Shown piece by piece: positions 47,485 through 56,444 of a stretch of 64,000 nt of DNA. Where the stretch lies: positions 62,001-126,000 of the forward strand of contig NZ_BMQC01000004.1 in the NCBI RefSeq assembly GCF_014647915.1, in the 5' to 3' direction. The position numbers were made by a program, and so were the translations under genes. The DNA comes from Pilimelia terevasa. GTDB lineage: Bacteria; Actinomycetota; Actinomycetes; Mycobacteriales; Micromonosporaceae. The notes below the pieces were generated by a model. It was not told the DNA's origin, made no database searches, and worked only from the letters and a program-made list of their open reading frames with translations. Position 1 is the first letter of the stretch. The number at the start of each line of letters is the position of its first letter.

Positions 47485-49443
47485 GTGCGGGTGATGGCCC
47501 AGATGTCGATGGTGATGAACCTCGACAAGTGCATCGGCTGCCACACCTGCTCGGTCACCTGCCGGCAGGCGTGGACCGACCGCGCCGGCACCGAGCAGGT
47601 CTGGTTCAACCACGTCGAGTCCCGGTCCGGCGCCGACCGCGCGCCCGCGGGCGCCGCGGCGGGCGGCTGGGTGCGCAGCCCCGCGGGGCACCTGCGGCTG
47701 CGCCGCGGCGGCGGCCGGGTGCGGCGCCTGCTCGGCCTGTTCACGCCGCCCGCCGTGCCGACCCTCGACCCCGCGGCCGGGCCGGTCACCTACGACACCC
47801 CGCTGCTGGACGCCCCCGCCGGCCCGGACCTCCCGGTCGCCCGCCCGCGCGCGGCGCTCGGCGGCGACGGCGCGCTCGCCTGGTCGCCGTCCTGGGAGGA
47901 CGCGCCGGCCGACGCCGGCCCCGTGCCCGCCGCGCTCGCCGACCGGGTGACCCGGGACTACGCCTCGTCGTTCCTGTTCTTCCTGCCCCGCATCTGCGAG
48001 CACTGCCTGAACCCCTCGTGCGCCGCCGCCTGCCCCTCGGGGGCGATCTACAAGCGGGCCGAGGACGGCGTGGTCCTCGTCGACCGGGACCGCTGCCGCG
48101 GCTGGCGCCGCTGCGTCCCCGCCTGCCCCTACGGCAAGATGTACGTCAACCACCGCACCGGCACGGCCGAGAAGTGCACGCTGTGCTTCCCCCGCCTGGA
48201 GCGCGGCGCGCCGACGGTCTGCGCGCAGACCTGCGTGGGCCGGCTGCGCTACCTGGGGCTGATGCTCTACGACGCCGACCGGGTCGCCGCCGCCGCGGCG
48301 GTGCCCGACCCGCGCGACCTCGCGGCGGCGCAGCGCTCCTGCTTCCTGGACCCCTACGACCCGTACGTCATGGCCGCCGCCCAGGCCGAGGGCATCCCGC
48401 CGGACTGGATCGCCGCCGCGCAGCGCTCGCCCGTCTGGGACCTGATCATGAACTACGGGATCGCCCTGCCGCTGCACCCGGAGTACCGGACGCTGCCGAT
48501 GGTCTGGTACGTCCCGCCGCTGTCGCCCGTGGTCGAGGCCCTGCGCGACACCGGCCACGACGGCGAGGACGCCGGCAACCTGTTCGGCGCCGTCGCGGCG
48601 CTGCGCGTGCCCGTCGACTACCTCGCGGGGCTGTTCGGCGCGGGCGACCCGGCCCCGGTGGACGCCGCGCTGCGCCGGCTCGCCGCGATGCGGGCGTACC
48701 AGCGGGCGGTCAACCTCGGCGAACCGGCCGACGAGGCCGCGGCCGAGGCCGTCGGGATGACCGGCAAGCAGATCGAGGAGATGTTCCGGCTGCTCGCGCT
48801 CGCCCGGCACGAGGACCGGTACGTGATCCCGCCCGCGTACGCCGGGGAGGCCCACGCGCTGGAGGCGCTCGCGACGACCTGCGCCCTCGACGTCGAGGGC
48901 GGCCCCGGCATGGGCGGCTCCGGGACGGACAGCTCCGGTGTGGACGGCTCCCGTGTGGACAGTCTCGGGGCGGGCGGTGCCGGGGCGGGTCCGGGCGCCG
49001 GCCGGTCCGGGGGCGGGGTGGCCGGGGCGCCGCCGCCGGGGCGGGTGAACCTGCTCACCTGGGACGGCGCCGGCCGCCCGGCCGGCCTGTTCCCGGCACC
49101 CCGGACGGCCGACCCGCCCCGCACCGCCCCGACCGCCCCGGCCAGCCGCCCGGCCGGCCGGGCGGCGTCCGTCGCTCCCGACGCGCTCGCCGACGCCGAG
49201 GCCGCCTGGGAGAGCGAGGCCGCCTGGGAGAGCGAGGGCGGCGCACCGGCGCCGCACGTCCCCCGGCACGCCGCCCCCGAGCCCCCTCCCGCCGCGGTGA
49301 CCGGCGGGGACGTGCCCGCGGCCCTGGCGGTGTGGGAGGGCGAGGGCGGCGCGGTACCCCGCACCGGCCCGGCCGCCGCGGACCGACCAGCGACCCGGGC
49401 GCCCGCGCGCGGCCCCGCACGGATGGAGGACGACCATGAGTGA
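47485..49443 (+). CDS. narH: Respiratory nitrate reductase beta (iron-sulfur) subunit with long C-terminal extension
   Basis: A 652-residue electron-transfer subunit. GTG 47485 is chosen because it gives an N-terminus collinear with E. coli NarH, with Cys16, 19, 22 and 26 in the first cluster and GGAG eight bases upstream. Later clusters are CEHCLNPSCAAACPSG, CRGWRRCVPACPYG (Trp in the site of the [3Fe-4S] cluster) and EKCTLCFPRLERG. The conserved HPEYRTLPMVWYVPPLSP block follows. Beyond about residue 480 an extra ~170 residues of Gly/Ser/Asp-rich and Pro/Ala-rich sequence replace the usual short tail, including a duplicated AAWESE. It overlaps narJ by 8 bp. Confidence 0.93.
   Translation: MRVMAQMSMVMNLDKCIGCHTCSVTCRQAWTDRAGTEQVWFNHVESRSGADRAPAGAAAGGWVRSPAGHLRLRRGGGRVRRLLGLFTPPAVPTLDPAAGPVTYDTPLLDAPAGPDLPVARPRAALGGDGALAWSPSWEDAPADAGPVPAALADRVTRDYASSFLFFLPRICEHCLNPSCAAACPSGAIYKRAEDGVVLVDRDRCRGWRRCVPACPYGKMYVNHRTGTAEKCTLCFPRLERGAPTVCAQTCVGRLRYLGLMLYDADRVAAAAAVPDPRDLAAAQRSCFLDPYDPYVMAAAQAEGIPPDWIAAAQRSPVWDLIMNYGIALPLHPEYRTLPMVWYVPPLSPVVEALRDTGHDGEDAGNLFGAVAALRVPVDYLAGLFGAGDPAPVDAALRRLAAMRAYQRAVNLGEPADEAAAEAVGMTGKQIEEMFRLLALARHEDRYVIPPAYAGEAHALEALATTCALDVEGGPGMGGSGTDSSGVDGSRVDSLGAGGAGAGPGAGRSGGGVAGAPPPGRVNLLTWDGAGRPAGLFPAPRTADPPRTAPTAPASRPAGRAASVAPDALADAEAAWESEAAWESEGGAPAPHVPRHAAPEPPPAAVTGGDVPAALAVWEGEGGAVPRTGPAAADRPATRAPARGPARMEDDHE
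49198..49233. repeat. Two perfect 18-bp direct repeats in the narH tail
   Basis: The 18-mer GAGGCCGCCTGGGAGAGC occurs twice in tandem (49198-49215 and 49216-49233), giving EAAWES twice. A related phrase, LAVWEGEGG, follows ~40 residues later, so the tail may have grown by slippage. Confidence 0.8.
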
Positions 49444-50047
49444 GGACTGGCGGCCGGTGGCGGCCCGGGCGGCGTCCCTGCTGCTGCGGTACCCGGACCC
49501 GGAGACCCTGGCGGCCGTACCGCTGGTGGAGGCGGCTCTGCCCGCCCTGCCCGCCGCGGTGGCCGATCCGCTGCGCGAACTGGCCCGGTACCGGGCGGGC
49601 GGCGACCCGATCACCCTCGCCGGGGAGTACGTCGAGTGGTTCGACTTCCGGCGCCGCAGCGCCCTGCACCTGACGTACTACACCTGCGGCGACACCCGCG
49701 GCCGCGGCGCGGCGCTGGTCGCCTTCGCCGCGGCGTACCGGGCGGCCGGCCGTGCGGTCGCCGACGGCGAGCTGCCCGACTTCCTGCCGGCGGTCCTGGA
49801 CCTCGCGGCGGTCGACGCGCGCGGCTGGCGGCTGCTGCGGGCGCACCGGGTGGGCCTGGACCTGCTGGCCAGGGCGCTGGCCGACGTGCCGTACGCGCAC
49901 GGCGTCGCCGCGGTCCGCGCGATGCTGCCGCCGGCCGGGGCCGCCGACGTCGCGGCGGCGGTCCGGCTGGCCCGCACCGGCCCGCCGGCCGAGCGGGTCG
50001 GCCTCGGCGACGCCGGCCTGGTCGACAGCACCGGCACCCGGCGGTGA
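49436..50047 (+). CDS. narJ: Nitrate reductase assembly chaperone
   Basis: A 203-residue protein starting at ATG 49436 inside the end of narH. It shows the NarJ/TorD-like chaperone pattern: ASLLLRYPDPETLAAVPLV near the N-terminus, then GEYVEWFDFRRRSALHLTYYTCGDTRGRG and a DFLPAVLDLAA block. NarJ binds apo-NarG and is needed for cofactor insertion; it is not part of the mature complex. Its stop overlaps the narI start in a GTGA. Confidence 0.93.
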   Translation: MSEDWRPVAARAASLLLRYPDPETLAAVPLVEAALPALPAAVADPLRELARYRAGGDPITLAGEYVEWFDFRRRSALHLTYYTCGDTRGRGAALVAFAAAYRAAGRAVADGELPDFLPAVLDLAAVDARGWRLLRAHRVGLDLLARALADVPYAHGVAAVRAMLPPAGAADVAAAVRLARTGPPAERVGLGDAGLVDSTGTRR

Positions 50048-50757
50048 ACACCGTCCTCTGGGTGGTCCTGCCCTACCTGTCGGCGGCGGTGTTCGCGGTC
50101 GGCACCGTCGCCGGGCGCCGCGGGCGGCGACGGTGGACGGTCCGCTCGGGGCACCGGCCCGGGCCGGCGGTCCTGCGCTGGGGGTCACCCGTCTTCCACG
50201 CGGCGTGGGCCGGCGTGGTCCTCGGCCACCTGGTCGGCCTGCTGGTCCCGGCGCGGGTCACCGCGGCCGCCGGCCTGGACGCCGCCGCGTACGGCCGGGC
50301 AGCGTCCTGGCTCGGCGTCGCGGCGGGGACAGCGGCGGTGCTCGGCCTGGCCGTCATGGTGCTGCACCGCCGCCGGACCGGCTCGCCGACGGCGCCGCCC
50401 GACCGCCGCGACGCGGCCACCCACCTGCTGCTGGCCGCGGTCCTGCTGCTCGGCCTGTACGTGACGGCGCGCGGCCAGGGCGGCGGCGACGCGTACCGGG
50501 AGACGGCCGGCCCCTGGGTGCGCTCGCTGCTGGTCCTGCGCCCGGACCCGGCGCTGGCGGCGGAGATGCCGCCGGTGCTGCGCGCCCACGTCCTGGCGGC
50601 CTTCGCGCTGCTGGCGGCGTGGCCGTTCACCCGGCTCGCGCACGCGTTCCTGCTGCCGGTCGGGTACCTCGCCCGCCCCTACGTCCTCTACCGCGCGCAC
50701 CCGCGGCGCCGCCCCCGCCGGGCGGCGCCGGCCGCGGCCGGCCGCCCGGTGCCGTAG
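50044..50757 (+). CDS. narI: Respiratory nitrate reductase gamma (cytochrome b) subunit
   Basis: The 237-residue integral membrane protein starts at GTG 50044, overlapping the narJ stop. It has about five membrane helices. The four haem-b ligands expected from E. coli NarI are present as two pairs: FHAAWAGVVLGH (10 apart) and AHVLAAFALLAAWPFTRLAH (His 18 apart). The closing LPVGYLARPYVLYRA is also typical. It would take electrons from quinol and pass them to NarH. The Arg/Pro/Ala-rich tail is cytoplasmic. It completes the narGHJI operon. Confidence 0.93.
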   Translation: MNTVLWVVLPYLSAAVFAVGTVAGRRGRRRWTVRSGHRPGPAVLRWGSPVFHAAWAGVVLGHLVGLLVPARVTAAAGLDAAAYGRAASWLGVAAGTAAVLGLAVMVLHRRRTGSPTAPPDRRDAATHLLLAAVLLLGLYVTARGQGGGDAYRETAGPWVRSLLVLRPDPALAAEMPPVLRAHVLAAFALLAAWPFTRLAHAFLLPVGYLARPYVLYRAHPRRRPRRAAPAAAGRPVP

Positions 50758-50789
50758 GGTCCGGCGGACGGTCGGGGAGGGGAGGCGCC

Positions 50790-51047
50790 GTGACGGTCGT
50801 CGACGTGGTCGAGGTCATCGGGGCGGTGCTGGTGCTGGCGGCGTTCGCCGCGGCGCAGCGCGGCCTGCTGGGGGTGCGCTCCCGGGTGTACCTGGCGCTC
50901 AACGTGGTCGGCGCCGGGATCCTCGCGCTGATCGCCTGGGCGCACGGCTCGTGGGGGTTCCTGCTGCTGGAGGGCACGTGGACGGTGGTGTCCGCGATCT
51001 CACTGGTCGGGGTGCTGCGCGCCCGCGGACCGGGCGGGGCCGGCTGA
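50790..51047 (+). CDS. Small membrane protein, CBU_0592-like
   Basis: An 85-residue protein starting at GTG 50790 with a strong GGGGAGGGGAGG ribosome-binding region. It consists of three predicted membrane helices ([60 protein letters not shown]). This matches small membrane proteins annotated as the CBU_0592 family; their function is unknown. It lies 32 bp after narI on the same strand, so co-transcription is possible. The last 48 bp overlap the 3' end of the convergent mobA gene. Confidence 0.75.
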   Translation: MTVVDVVEVIGAVLVLAAFAAAQRGLLGVRSRVYLALNVVGAGILALIAWAHGSWGFLLLEGTWTVVSAISLVGVLRARGPGGAG

Positions 51048-51650
51048 CGGGTCGCCCAGCCACCCGCGGGCCCGGGCCAGCGCGTCGGGGGTGTCGCAGT
51101 CCCACCAGGCCGGCGGGGCGTCCGCGGGCAGGTCGACCCGGGCCACCGCCGCGTCGGCGTAGAGCCGCCGCACCGCGGCCCCGCGCGGCGGCCCGAGCGC
51201 CGCGAGCGCCCGCGCGAGCGCGTCCCCGCGCCAGGCCGCGCACAGCCACTGCGGCCGTCCCGCGTCGTCGGCCAGCACCGCCGCCTCCACCGGCGCGCGC
51301 GGGTCGCCGAGCGCGGCCAGCAGGCGGCCGACGGCGGCGGGCGTGAGCAGCGGCAGGTCGGCGGCGAGGACGACCACGCGGTCGGGCAGCGGGTCCCCGA
51401 GCGCGGCCAGCCCGGCCGCCAGCCCGGCGACCGGACCCCCGTCGGCGGGCCGCTCCCGGGTCAGCGAGACGCCCGGCGGCACCGGCAGGTCGGGTGCCCC
51501 GACGGCCACCCGGGCGACGGCGTCGGCGACGGCGTCGAGCACCCGGCAGACCATCGGCCGCCCGCCCACCGGCGTCGCCGGCTTCGCGGGTCCGCCCAGC
51601 CGCCGGCCGGCACCCCCGGCGAGGACCACCGCGGCGTACTCCCCGGTCAC
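51000..51650 (-). CDS. mobA: Molybdenum cofactor guanylyltransferase
   Basis: A 216-residue nucleotidyltransferase starting at GTG 51650. The N-terminal VVLAGGAGRRLGG and following PAKPATPVGGRPM correspond to the GTP-binding loop and Lys of MobA. VVVLAADLPLLTP is the metal-binding Asp region, and the WDCDTPDAL motif near the C-terminus is typical. MobA attaches GMP to molybdopterin to make MGD, the cofactor form that NarG needs. It lies downstream of moeA on the same strand, and its start sits in a short tandem repeat that also contains the moeA stop. Confidence 0.85.
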   Translation of the reverse strand: MTGEYAAVVLAGGAGRRLGGPAKPATPVGGRPMVCRVLDAVADAVARVAVGAPDLPVPPGVSLTRERPADGGPVAGLAAGLAALGDPLPDRVVVLAADLPLLTPAAVGRLLAALGDPRAPVEAAVLADDAGRPQWLCAAWRGDALARALAALGPPRGAAVRRLYADAAVARVDLPADAPPAWWDCDTPDALARARGWLGDPSAGPARSAGAQHPDQ

Positions 51651-51720
51651 GCTCCGGCCCCGGTCACGCTCGGCCCCCGGTCACGCCCGGCCTCGGTCAC
51701 GCGCGGCCCCCCGGTCACGC
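51644..51720. repeat. Five-copy ~17-bp tandem repeat spanning the moeA stop and mobA start
   Basis: CGGTCACGC occurs at 51644, 51661, 51678, 51694 and 51712, with GC-rich filler, giving a period of 16-18 bp. On the coding strand each copy supplies GCGTGACCG: the GTG of mobA lies in the copy at 51644, and the TGA of moeA in the copy at 51712. Confidence 0.8.
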
Positions 51721-52923
51721 GCCCGCTCCCGGCCACAGGGGCAGCGGCAGGAAGTCCGCGCGGCCGCCTGCAGCGACGCCGCCCGGCGGCACGACGAGCA
51801 ACCCCGTCGCCGCGGCGAGCCCGCGCAGCATCGCCGGTCCGGTGTGCGCGGCGGGCCGCGCGGCGCCGGTCGCCGGGTCCACTGTGGCCGGGACGAGCCG
51901 GGTCCGGCCGGCGGCGCCGGCCACCGCGCTGTCGACGGCGAGGTTCCCACAGGGCGCGGGCGGGCGGCCGCGCAGTCCGCTGACCAGCGGGCCGGCCAGG
52001 GTCAGCAGGCCGGCGACCGCCGCCAGTGGGTTGCCCGGCAGCGCCACCACGAACCGCGGCCCGCCCGCGGCGACGCCCGGCACCGCGGCCAGCAGCATCG
52101 GATGGCCGGGGCGGACGGCCACCCGGTCCACCACCGGCGCGGCGCCGAGCGTGGCGAGGGCGGCGCGGACGTGGTCGGCCGGCCCGTCCGCGGTGCCGCC
52201 CGTCGTACAGACGACGTCGGCCTCCGCCAGGGCCGCGCGCAGCGCCGCGCGGTGCGCCCCGGGGGTGTCCGGCAGCGGCTGCGGCGGCGGCGCGGCGTGC
52301 CGCGCACCCAGCCGTGCCAGCCAGCCCGGCAGCGCCGGGCCCAGCGCGTCGCGCAGCAGGTGCCCGCCGGCCGGGCCGCGCCCGACCAGTTCGTCGCCGA
52401 ACACCAGCCCGCGCGCCGCGGGCGCGACCCGCACGGGCAGCGTGTCGTGCCCGCCCGCGGCGGCGAGCCCCAGCACCGCGGGCGTCACGTCGACGCCGCC
52501 GGGGACCAGGACATCCCCGGCGCTGGCCTCCTCGGCGCGCTCCCGCCACTGCGCCCGTACCGGCGGGCGGCCAGTGATCCGGCCGTCGCCGGCCCGGCCG
52601 GTGTCCTCGGCGCGCAGGACGGCGGCCGCGCCCCGCGGTACCGGGGCGCCCGTGGCGACGGCGACCGCGGTGCCGTCGGCCTCCAACGGGGGCGGCGCGG
52701 ACCCGGCCGCCGCTCGGCCCACCACCCGCCAGGGCCCGGCCCCGCGGACCGCCCACCCGTCCACCGCGCAGGTGCGGAAGGCCGGCAGGTCCGTACCGGC
52801 GCACAGCGCCTCGGCGAGGGTCGCGCCGTCGCACCCGGCCAGCGGCAGCCGGCGCGCCGGCCGGGCCGCGGCGGCCCCGGCCGCGTGGGCCAGCTCCCGG
52901 GCGCGGTGCCAGTCGACGCTCAC
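51715..52923 (-). CDS. moeA: Molybdopterin molybdenumtransferase
   Basis: A protein of about 402 residues. GTG 52923 (VSVDWHRARELA) is taken as start; GTG 52932 is three codons upstream and equally possible. MoeA landmarks are LPAFRTCAVDGWAV (usually PAFRTSAMDGYAV), ATGAPVPRGAAAVLRAED, VCTTGGTADGPADH (the MPT-binding TTGG loop) and VALPGNPLAAVAG. The C-terminal domain IV closes the protein. MoeA inserts molybdate into adenylylated molybdopterin. Together with mobA it supports the adjacent nitrate reductase. The 181 bp to the next gene holds no other recognisable feature. Confidence 0.88.
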   Translation of the reverse strand: MSVDWHRARELAHAAGAAAARPARRLPLAGCDGATLAEALCAGTDLPAFRTCAVDGWAVRGAGPWRVVGRAAAGSAPPPLEADGTAVAVATGAPVPRGAAAVLRAEDTGRAGDGRITGRPPVRAQWRERAEEASAGDVLVPGGVDVTPAVLGLAAAGGHDTLPVRVAPAARGLVFGDELVGRGPAGGHLLRDALGPALPGWLARLGARHAAPPPQPLPDTPGAHRAALRAALAEADVVCTTGGTADGPADHVRAALATLGAAPVVDRVAVRPGHPMLLAAVPGVAAGGPRFVVALPGNPLAAVAGLLTLAGPLVSGLRGRPPAPCGNLAVDSAVAGAAGRTRLVPATVDPATGAARPAAHTGPAMLRGLAAATGLLVVPPGGVAAGGRADFLPLPLWPGAGA

Positions 52924-53092
52924 CCCGGACACGCTACCGGTGGCCGCGCGCCGCCGGCCCGCCGCGGCGCGCCCACCAGGACGCCCTCGCGCCCGCCCAC
53001 CACGCCACGGCCGTCGGTGTCGACGGCGACGGCGGTAGTGGTGAGGATGGCGGCTGCCCCCGCGACGACGGTGCGCTCCCACCGTGCTCGCC

Positions 53093-53098
53093 TACAGT
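53093..53098 (+). promoter_or_regulatory. Candidate -10 element of a leaderless promoter
   Basis: TACAGT (TANNNT type) ends six bases before GTG 53105, with no Shine-Dalgarno sequence in between. This suggests a leaderless mRNA for the acetyltransferase gene. Confidence 0.4.
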
Positions 53099-53104
53099 GG
53101 TGGC

Positions 53105-53668
53105 GTGCCCCAGTCCATGCGCGCGCGGATGCTCGCCGGCCTGCCGTACCGGGCCGACGACCCGGCACTGGTGGCGGAGTCGCGGCGCGCCCGCGCGCTC
53201 ACCCACCGCCTGAACGCGGCCGACCCGGCCGACGAGGCCGGCCGCCGGGACCTGCTGGTGGCGCTGCTGGGCGGGTTCGGGGCGGACAGCCAGATCCGGT
53301 CGCCGCTGCACTGCGACTACGGGTACCAGACGTTCGTCGGCGACCGGGTGTTCGTCAACGTCGGCCTCGTCTGCCTGGACGTCGCCCGCGTCACGATCGG
53401 CGACGACGCCCAGCTCGGCCCGTACGTGCAACTGCTGACCGCGACCCACCCGCTGGAGCCGGCGGAGCGGCGGGCGAAGTGGGAGTCCGCCGCTCCGGTC
53501 ACCGTCGGCGCCAACGCGTGGCTGGGCGGCGGCGTCACCGTCTGCCCCGGCGTCACCATCGGCCCGGACACCGTGGTCGGCGCGGGTGCGGTCGTCACCC
53601 GGGACCTGCCCGCGGGCGTGCTCGCCGTCGGCAACCCGGCCCGGGTGGTCCGCCGCCTCGCCCCCTGA
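53105..53668 (+). CDS. Maltose O-acetyltransferase-like hexapeptide-repeat acetyltransferase
   Basis: A 187-residue protein read from GTG 53105 (PQSMRARMLAGLPYRADDP), which resembles the usual N-terminus of maltose/galactoside acetyltransferases. The middle holds LHCDYGYQTFVGDRVFVNVG. The left-handed beta-helix follows with repeated hexapeptides (VTVGANAWLGGGVTVCPGV, then IGPDTVVGAGAVVTRDLP). The catalytic His is in TATHPLEP. It would acetylate a sugar using acetyl-CoA; the real acceptor is unknown. Confidence 0.88.
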   Translation: MPQSMRARMLAGLPYRADDPALVAESRRARALTHRLNAADPADEAGRRDLLVALLGGFGADSQIRSPLHCDYGYQTFVGDRVFVNVGLVCLDVARVTIGDDAQLGPYVQLLTATHPLEPAERRAKWESAAPVTVGANAWLGGGVTVCPGVTIGPDTVVGAGAVVTRDLPAGVLAVGNPARVVRRLAP

Positions 53669-53723
53669 GGCCGCCGCCGCGGTACCGTCGTCCGGCGAGC
53701 TGTTCCGGGGAGAGGAGGCGGCC

Positions 53724-54521
53724 GTGGCGAAGTGGCGGGTCTCGCTGGTGCAGCTCGACGTCGACCTCGCGGTACCGCCACCGGTGCGCCGCGCCCGGGC
53801 GGCGGCGCTGGTCCGCGCCCAGGCTGGGGCCGACCTGGTCGTGCTGCCCGAGCTGTGGCCGGTGGGCGCCTTCGCCGCCGCCGCCTTCGCCGCCGCCGCG
53901 GAGGACCTCACCGGCCCGACCGCCTCGGCGATGGCCGCGGCCGCCGCCGACGCCGGGGTGTGGCTGCACGCGGGGTCGCTGGTCGAGGCCGCCCCGGACG
54001 GCCGCCGCTACAACACCGCGCTGCTGTTCGGCCCCGACGGCCGCCCCGCCGCCCGCTACCGCAAGATCCACCGGTTCGGCTTCGACGCCGGGGAGGCGCG
54101 GGTGCTGGCCGGCGGGCGGGACGTGGTGACCGCCCGCCTGCCGGCCCTGACCCTGGGCTTGTCGACCTGCTACGACCTGCGCTTCCCCGAACTGTTCCGC
54201 CGGCTGCTCGACGCCGGTGCCGAGGCGCTGGTGGTGACGGCGAGCTGGCCGCGGCGGCGGCTGGCGCACTGGCGGGCGCTGCTGTGCGCCCGGGCGATCG
54301 AGAACCAGGCGTACGTGCTGGCCTGCAACGCCGCCGGCACCCACGCCGGAGTGCCGCAGGCCGGGCACAGCATGGTGGTGGACCCGTGGGGGCGGGTCGT
54401 GGCGGAGGCCGGCGCACCGGCACAGGTGCTCACCGCGGTGCTGGACCCCGCCGCGGTGGTACGGACCCGGGCGGAGTTCCCGGTGCTGCGCGACCGGGTC
54501 CTCGACCGCCCGCCGACCTGA
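53724..54521 (+). CDS. Carbon-nitrogen hydrolase (nitrilase superfamily)
   Basis: A 265-residue protein starting at GTG 53724, preceded by AGAGGAGG. The catalytic triad is visible as Glu43 (LPELWPVG), Lys114 (YRKIHRFGFD) and Cys149 (STCYDLRFPELF). The family hydrolyses amides or nitriles; the closest-looking subgroup is the omega-amidase/deaminated-glutathione amidase type, but the substrate is not certain. The gene stands alone, 55 bp after the acetyltransferase gene. Confidence 0.9.
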   Translation: MAKWRVSLVQLDVDLAVPPPVRRARAAALVRAQAGADLVVLPELWPVGAFAAAAFAAAAEDLTGPTASAMAAAAADAGVWLHAGSLVEAAPDGRRYNTALLFGPDGRPAARYRKIHRFGFDAGEARVLAGGRDVVTARLPALTLGLSTCYDLRFPELFRRLLDAGAEALVVTASWPRRRLAHWRALLCARAIENQAYVLACNAAGTHAGVPQAGHSMVVDPWGRVVAEAGAPAQVLTAVLDPAAVVRTRAEFPVLRDRVLDRPPT

Positions 54522-54559
54522 CCCGCCCCAGCGGCGACCCCACGTGCCGGCCACCCCGC

Positions 54560-54609
54560 CGTGGCGGCGAACCTCGTCGTGGCGGCGAACCCCGCCGTGG
54601 CGGCGGCCG
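54560..54609. repeat. Three-copy 18-bp tandem repeat downstream of the hydrolase gene
   Basis: CGTGGCGGCGAACC begins at 54560 and 54578, and a diverged copy (CGTGGCGGCGGCCG) at 54596, an exact 18-bp period. It fills the convergent gap between the hydrolase and chemoreceptor genes; no hairpin terminator is obvious. Confidence 0.7.
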
Positions 54610-54616
54610 CGCCGGC

Positions 54617-56239
54617 TCAGTGACGGAAGCTGCCGACCACGGCGGTCAGCTCGTTGGCGAGCTGGGTCAGCTCGTCGGCGGCCTCCAGGGTGGACCGGGC
54701 GGCGTCGGCCGTGGACGCGGCGTCCTCGGCGAGGCCCGCGACGGTACCGGCGACCGCGGCGCTGCTGCCGGCGGCCTGGCTCACGGTCCGGCTCATCTCG
54801 CCGGTGGTCGCCGTCTGCTGCTCGACCGCCGCGGCGATCGTCGTCGTGAAGTCGCCGATCCGCCCGATGACGACGGAGATCTCGTCGATCGCCCGCGCGG
54901 CGGCGTCGCTGGAGGACTGGAGGGCCGCGATCCGGGCCGTGATCTGGTCGGTGGCCTGGGCGGTCTGCTGCGCCAGCTCCTTGACCTCGCCCGCGACCAC
55001 CGCGAAGCCCTTGCCGGCGTCGCCGGCCCGGGCGGCCTCGATGGTGGCGTTGAGGGCCAGCAGGTTCGTCTGCTCGGCGATCGAGGTGATCAGCCGCACC
55101 ACGTCCCCGATCTCCGCGCTGGCCGCGCCGAGGGCGCTCACCTGGTCGGTCGTGCCGGCGGCGACGGTCCGGGCGTGCTGGGCGACCTGCGCGGCCTGGG
55201 TGGCGTTGGAGGCGATCTCGCCGATCGAGGCGGTCATCTCGTCGGCCCCGGCGGCGATCGCCTGGACGTTGGCGTTCATCTCCTCGGTGCCCCGGGTGGC
55301 CCCGGCGGCCCTGTCGGCCGCGCCGGTGGCGCTGGTGTCGAGCTGGACGCTCACCGTCGACAGCTCCTCGGCCGAGGCCGACAGGGTGAGCGCCGCGCGG
55401 GACAGCCGGCCGCCGATGACCTCCCGGAGGCGCCCGGTGGTGGCGTTCAGCGCCGCCGCCACGCGCCCGACCTCGTCCCGGGACCCCACGGCCACCGCCG
55501 CCGTCAGGTCACCCCGCTCCACCTCGTGCATCACCTCGACCACCCGGCCCAGCGGCCGGCTGATCGTGCGGGCCACCCAGAGGCCGACGGCCACCGACAC
55601 CGCCAGCCCGACGGCCAGCAGGGTGAGCTGGATGGTGCGGCTGCGCCGGTAGGTCGACTCGACGCGCGCGGCGGCGTCGGCGGCCTGCGCCAGCTCCCGG
55701 TCTTCCAGCGCGCCCAGCGCCTCGCCCAGCGCGTCGAACGCCGGGTCGAAGCTGCGTGCCTCGGCCGCGACCAGCGCGGCGAGGTCGCCGCTGCGGCTGG
55801 CCGGCAGGAGCGCGTCGTCCAGCGCGGCGTACAGGGCGGCCAGCGCGGTGCCGAACCGGGCCTGGTCGGCCCGCGCCCCGGCCTCGGCCGGCGCGGCCGC
55901 GTACCGCGTCCACAGCGCGTCCAGTTCGGTGCGGAACCGGGTCAGCTCCCGTTCCCGCTCGCGCATCTGCGCGCGGTCCTGGGCGATCCCGTGGCGCAGC
56001 GCGGTCGCCCGGATGTCGTTGGCCTTGTTGTCCAGCTCGGCCAGCACGGTGATCGGCCGCACGTTGCGCTCGTACATCCCGCCGCCGACCTCGTCCACGG
56101 TGGCCAGGCTGGCGATGGCGACGACGCCGACGACGACGCCGACGACCGCGGCCACGCCCACCGCGCTGAGCACCTTGCCGCGCACCGGCAGGTCCGCCCA
56201 CCAGCGCCGCCGCACCCCGGACCCGTTCCCCGTCGTCAT
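54617..56239 (-). CDS. Methyl-accepting chemotaxis-type receptor
   Basis: A 540-residue protein starting at ATG 56239 with GGAG upstream. An in-frame extension to 56365 is Pro/Arg-rich and rejected. TM1 is near residues 20-43 and TM2 near 197-216, bracketing a four-helix extracytoplasmic sensor ([20 protein letters not shown]). A HAMP segment follows TM2. The signalling tip is complete: [18 protein letters not shown] and [15 protein letters not shown]. No CheA, CheW or flagellar genes are present here. No C-terminal methyltransferase-docking pentapeptide is seen. Confidence 0.92.
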   Translation of the reverse strand: MTTGNGSGVRRRWWADLPVRGKVLSAVGVAAVVGVVVGVVAIASLATVDEVGGGMYERNVRPITVLAELDNKANDIRATALRHGIAQDRAQMRERERELTRFRTELDALWTRYAAAPAEAGARADQARFGTALAALYAALDDALLPASRSGDLAALVAAEARSFDPAFDALGEALGALEDRELAQAADAAARVESTYRRSRTIQLTLLAVGLAVSVAVGLWVARTISRPLGRVVEVMHEVERGDLTAAVAVGSRDEVGRVAAALNATTGRLREVIGGRLSRAALTLSASAEELSTVSVQLDTSATGAADRAAGATRGTEEMNANVQAIAAGADEMTASIGEIASNATQAAQVAQHARTVAAGTTDQVSALGAASAEIGDVVRLITSIAEQTNLLALNATIEAARAGDAGKGFAVVAGEVKELAQQTAQATDQITARIAALQSSSDAAARAIDEISVVIGRIGDFTTTIAAAVEQQTATTGEMSRTVSQAAGSSAAVAGTVAGLAEDAASTADAARSTLEAADELTQLANELTAVVGSFRH

Positions 56240-56444
56240 GCTCGCGCTCCGCTCGTTCCCGCCGGCCCCGGTGGAGGGCGGCGTGGGGCCGTGCCCGGCG
56301 CTGTGCCGCCGCTGGCGGGGCGGCCACCCGGCCCCGGCGCCCGCGGCCCGGTCGCTCGGCGCCAATCTAACCGATCCCGGGACCCCCGCGGGCCGGGTTG
56401 CGCCACCCGCCCCGGGGCGGCCCGCGCCGCCCGCTCCCGGGCCG

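Noticed and set aside
56240-56365. N-terminal extension of the chemoreceptor to position 56365
   Set aside because: The extra residues are Pro/Arg/Gly-rich without homology-like features, and ATG 56239 has a ribosome-binding site and a normal MCP N-terminus.
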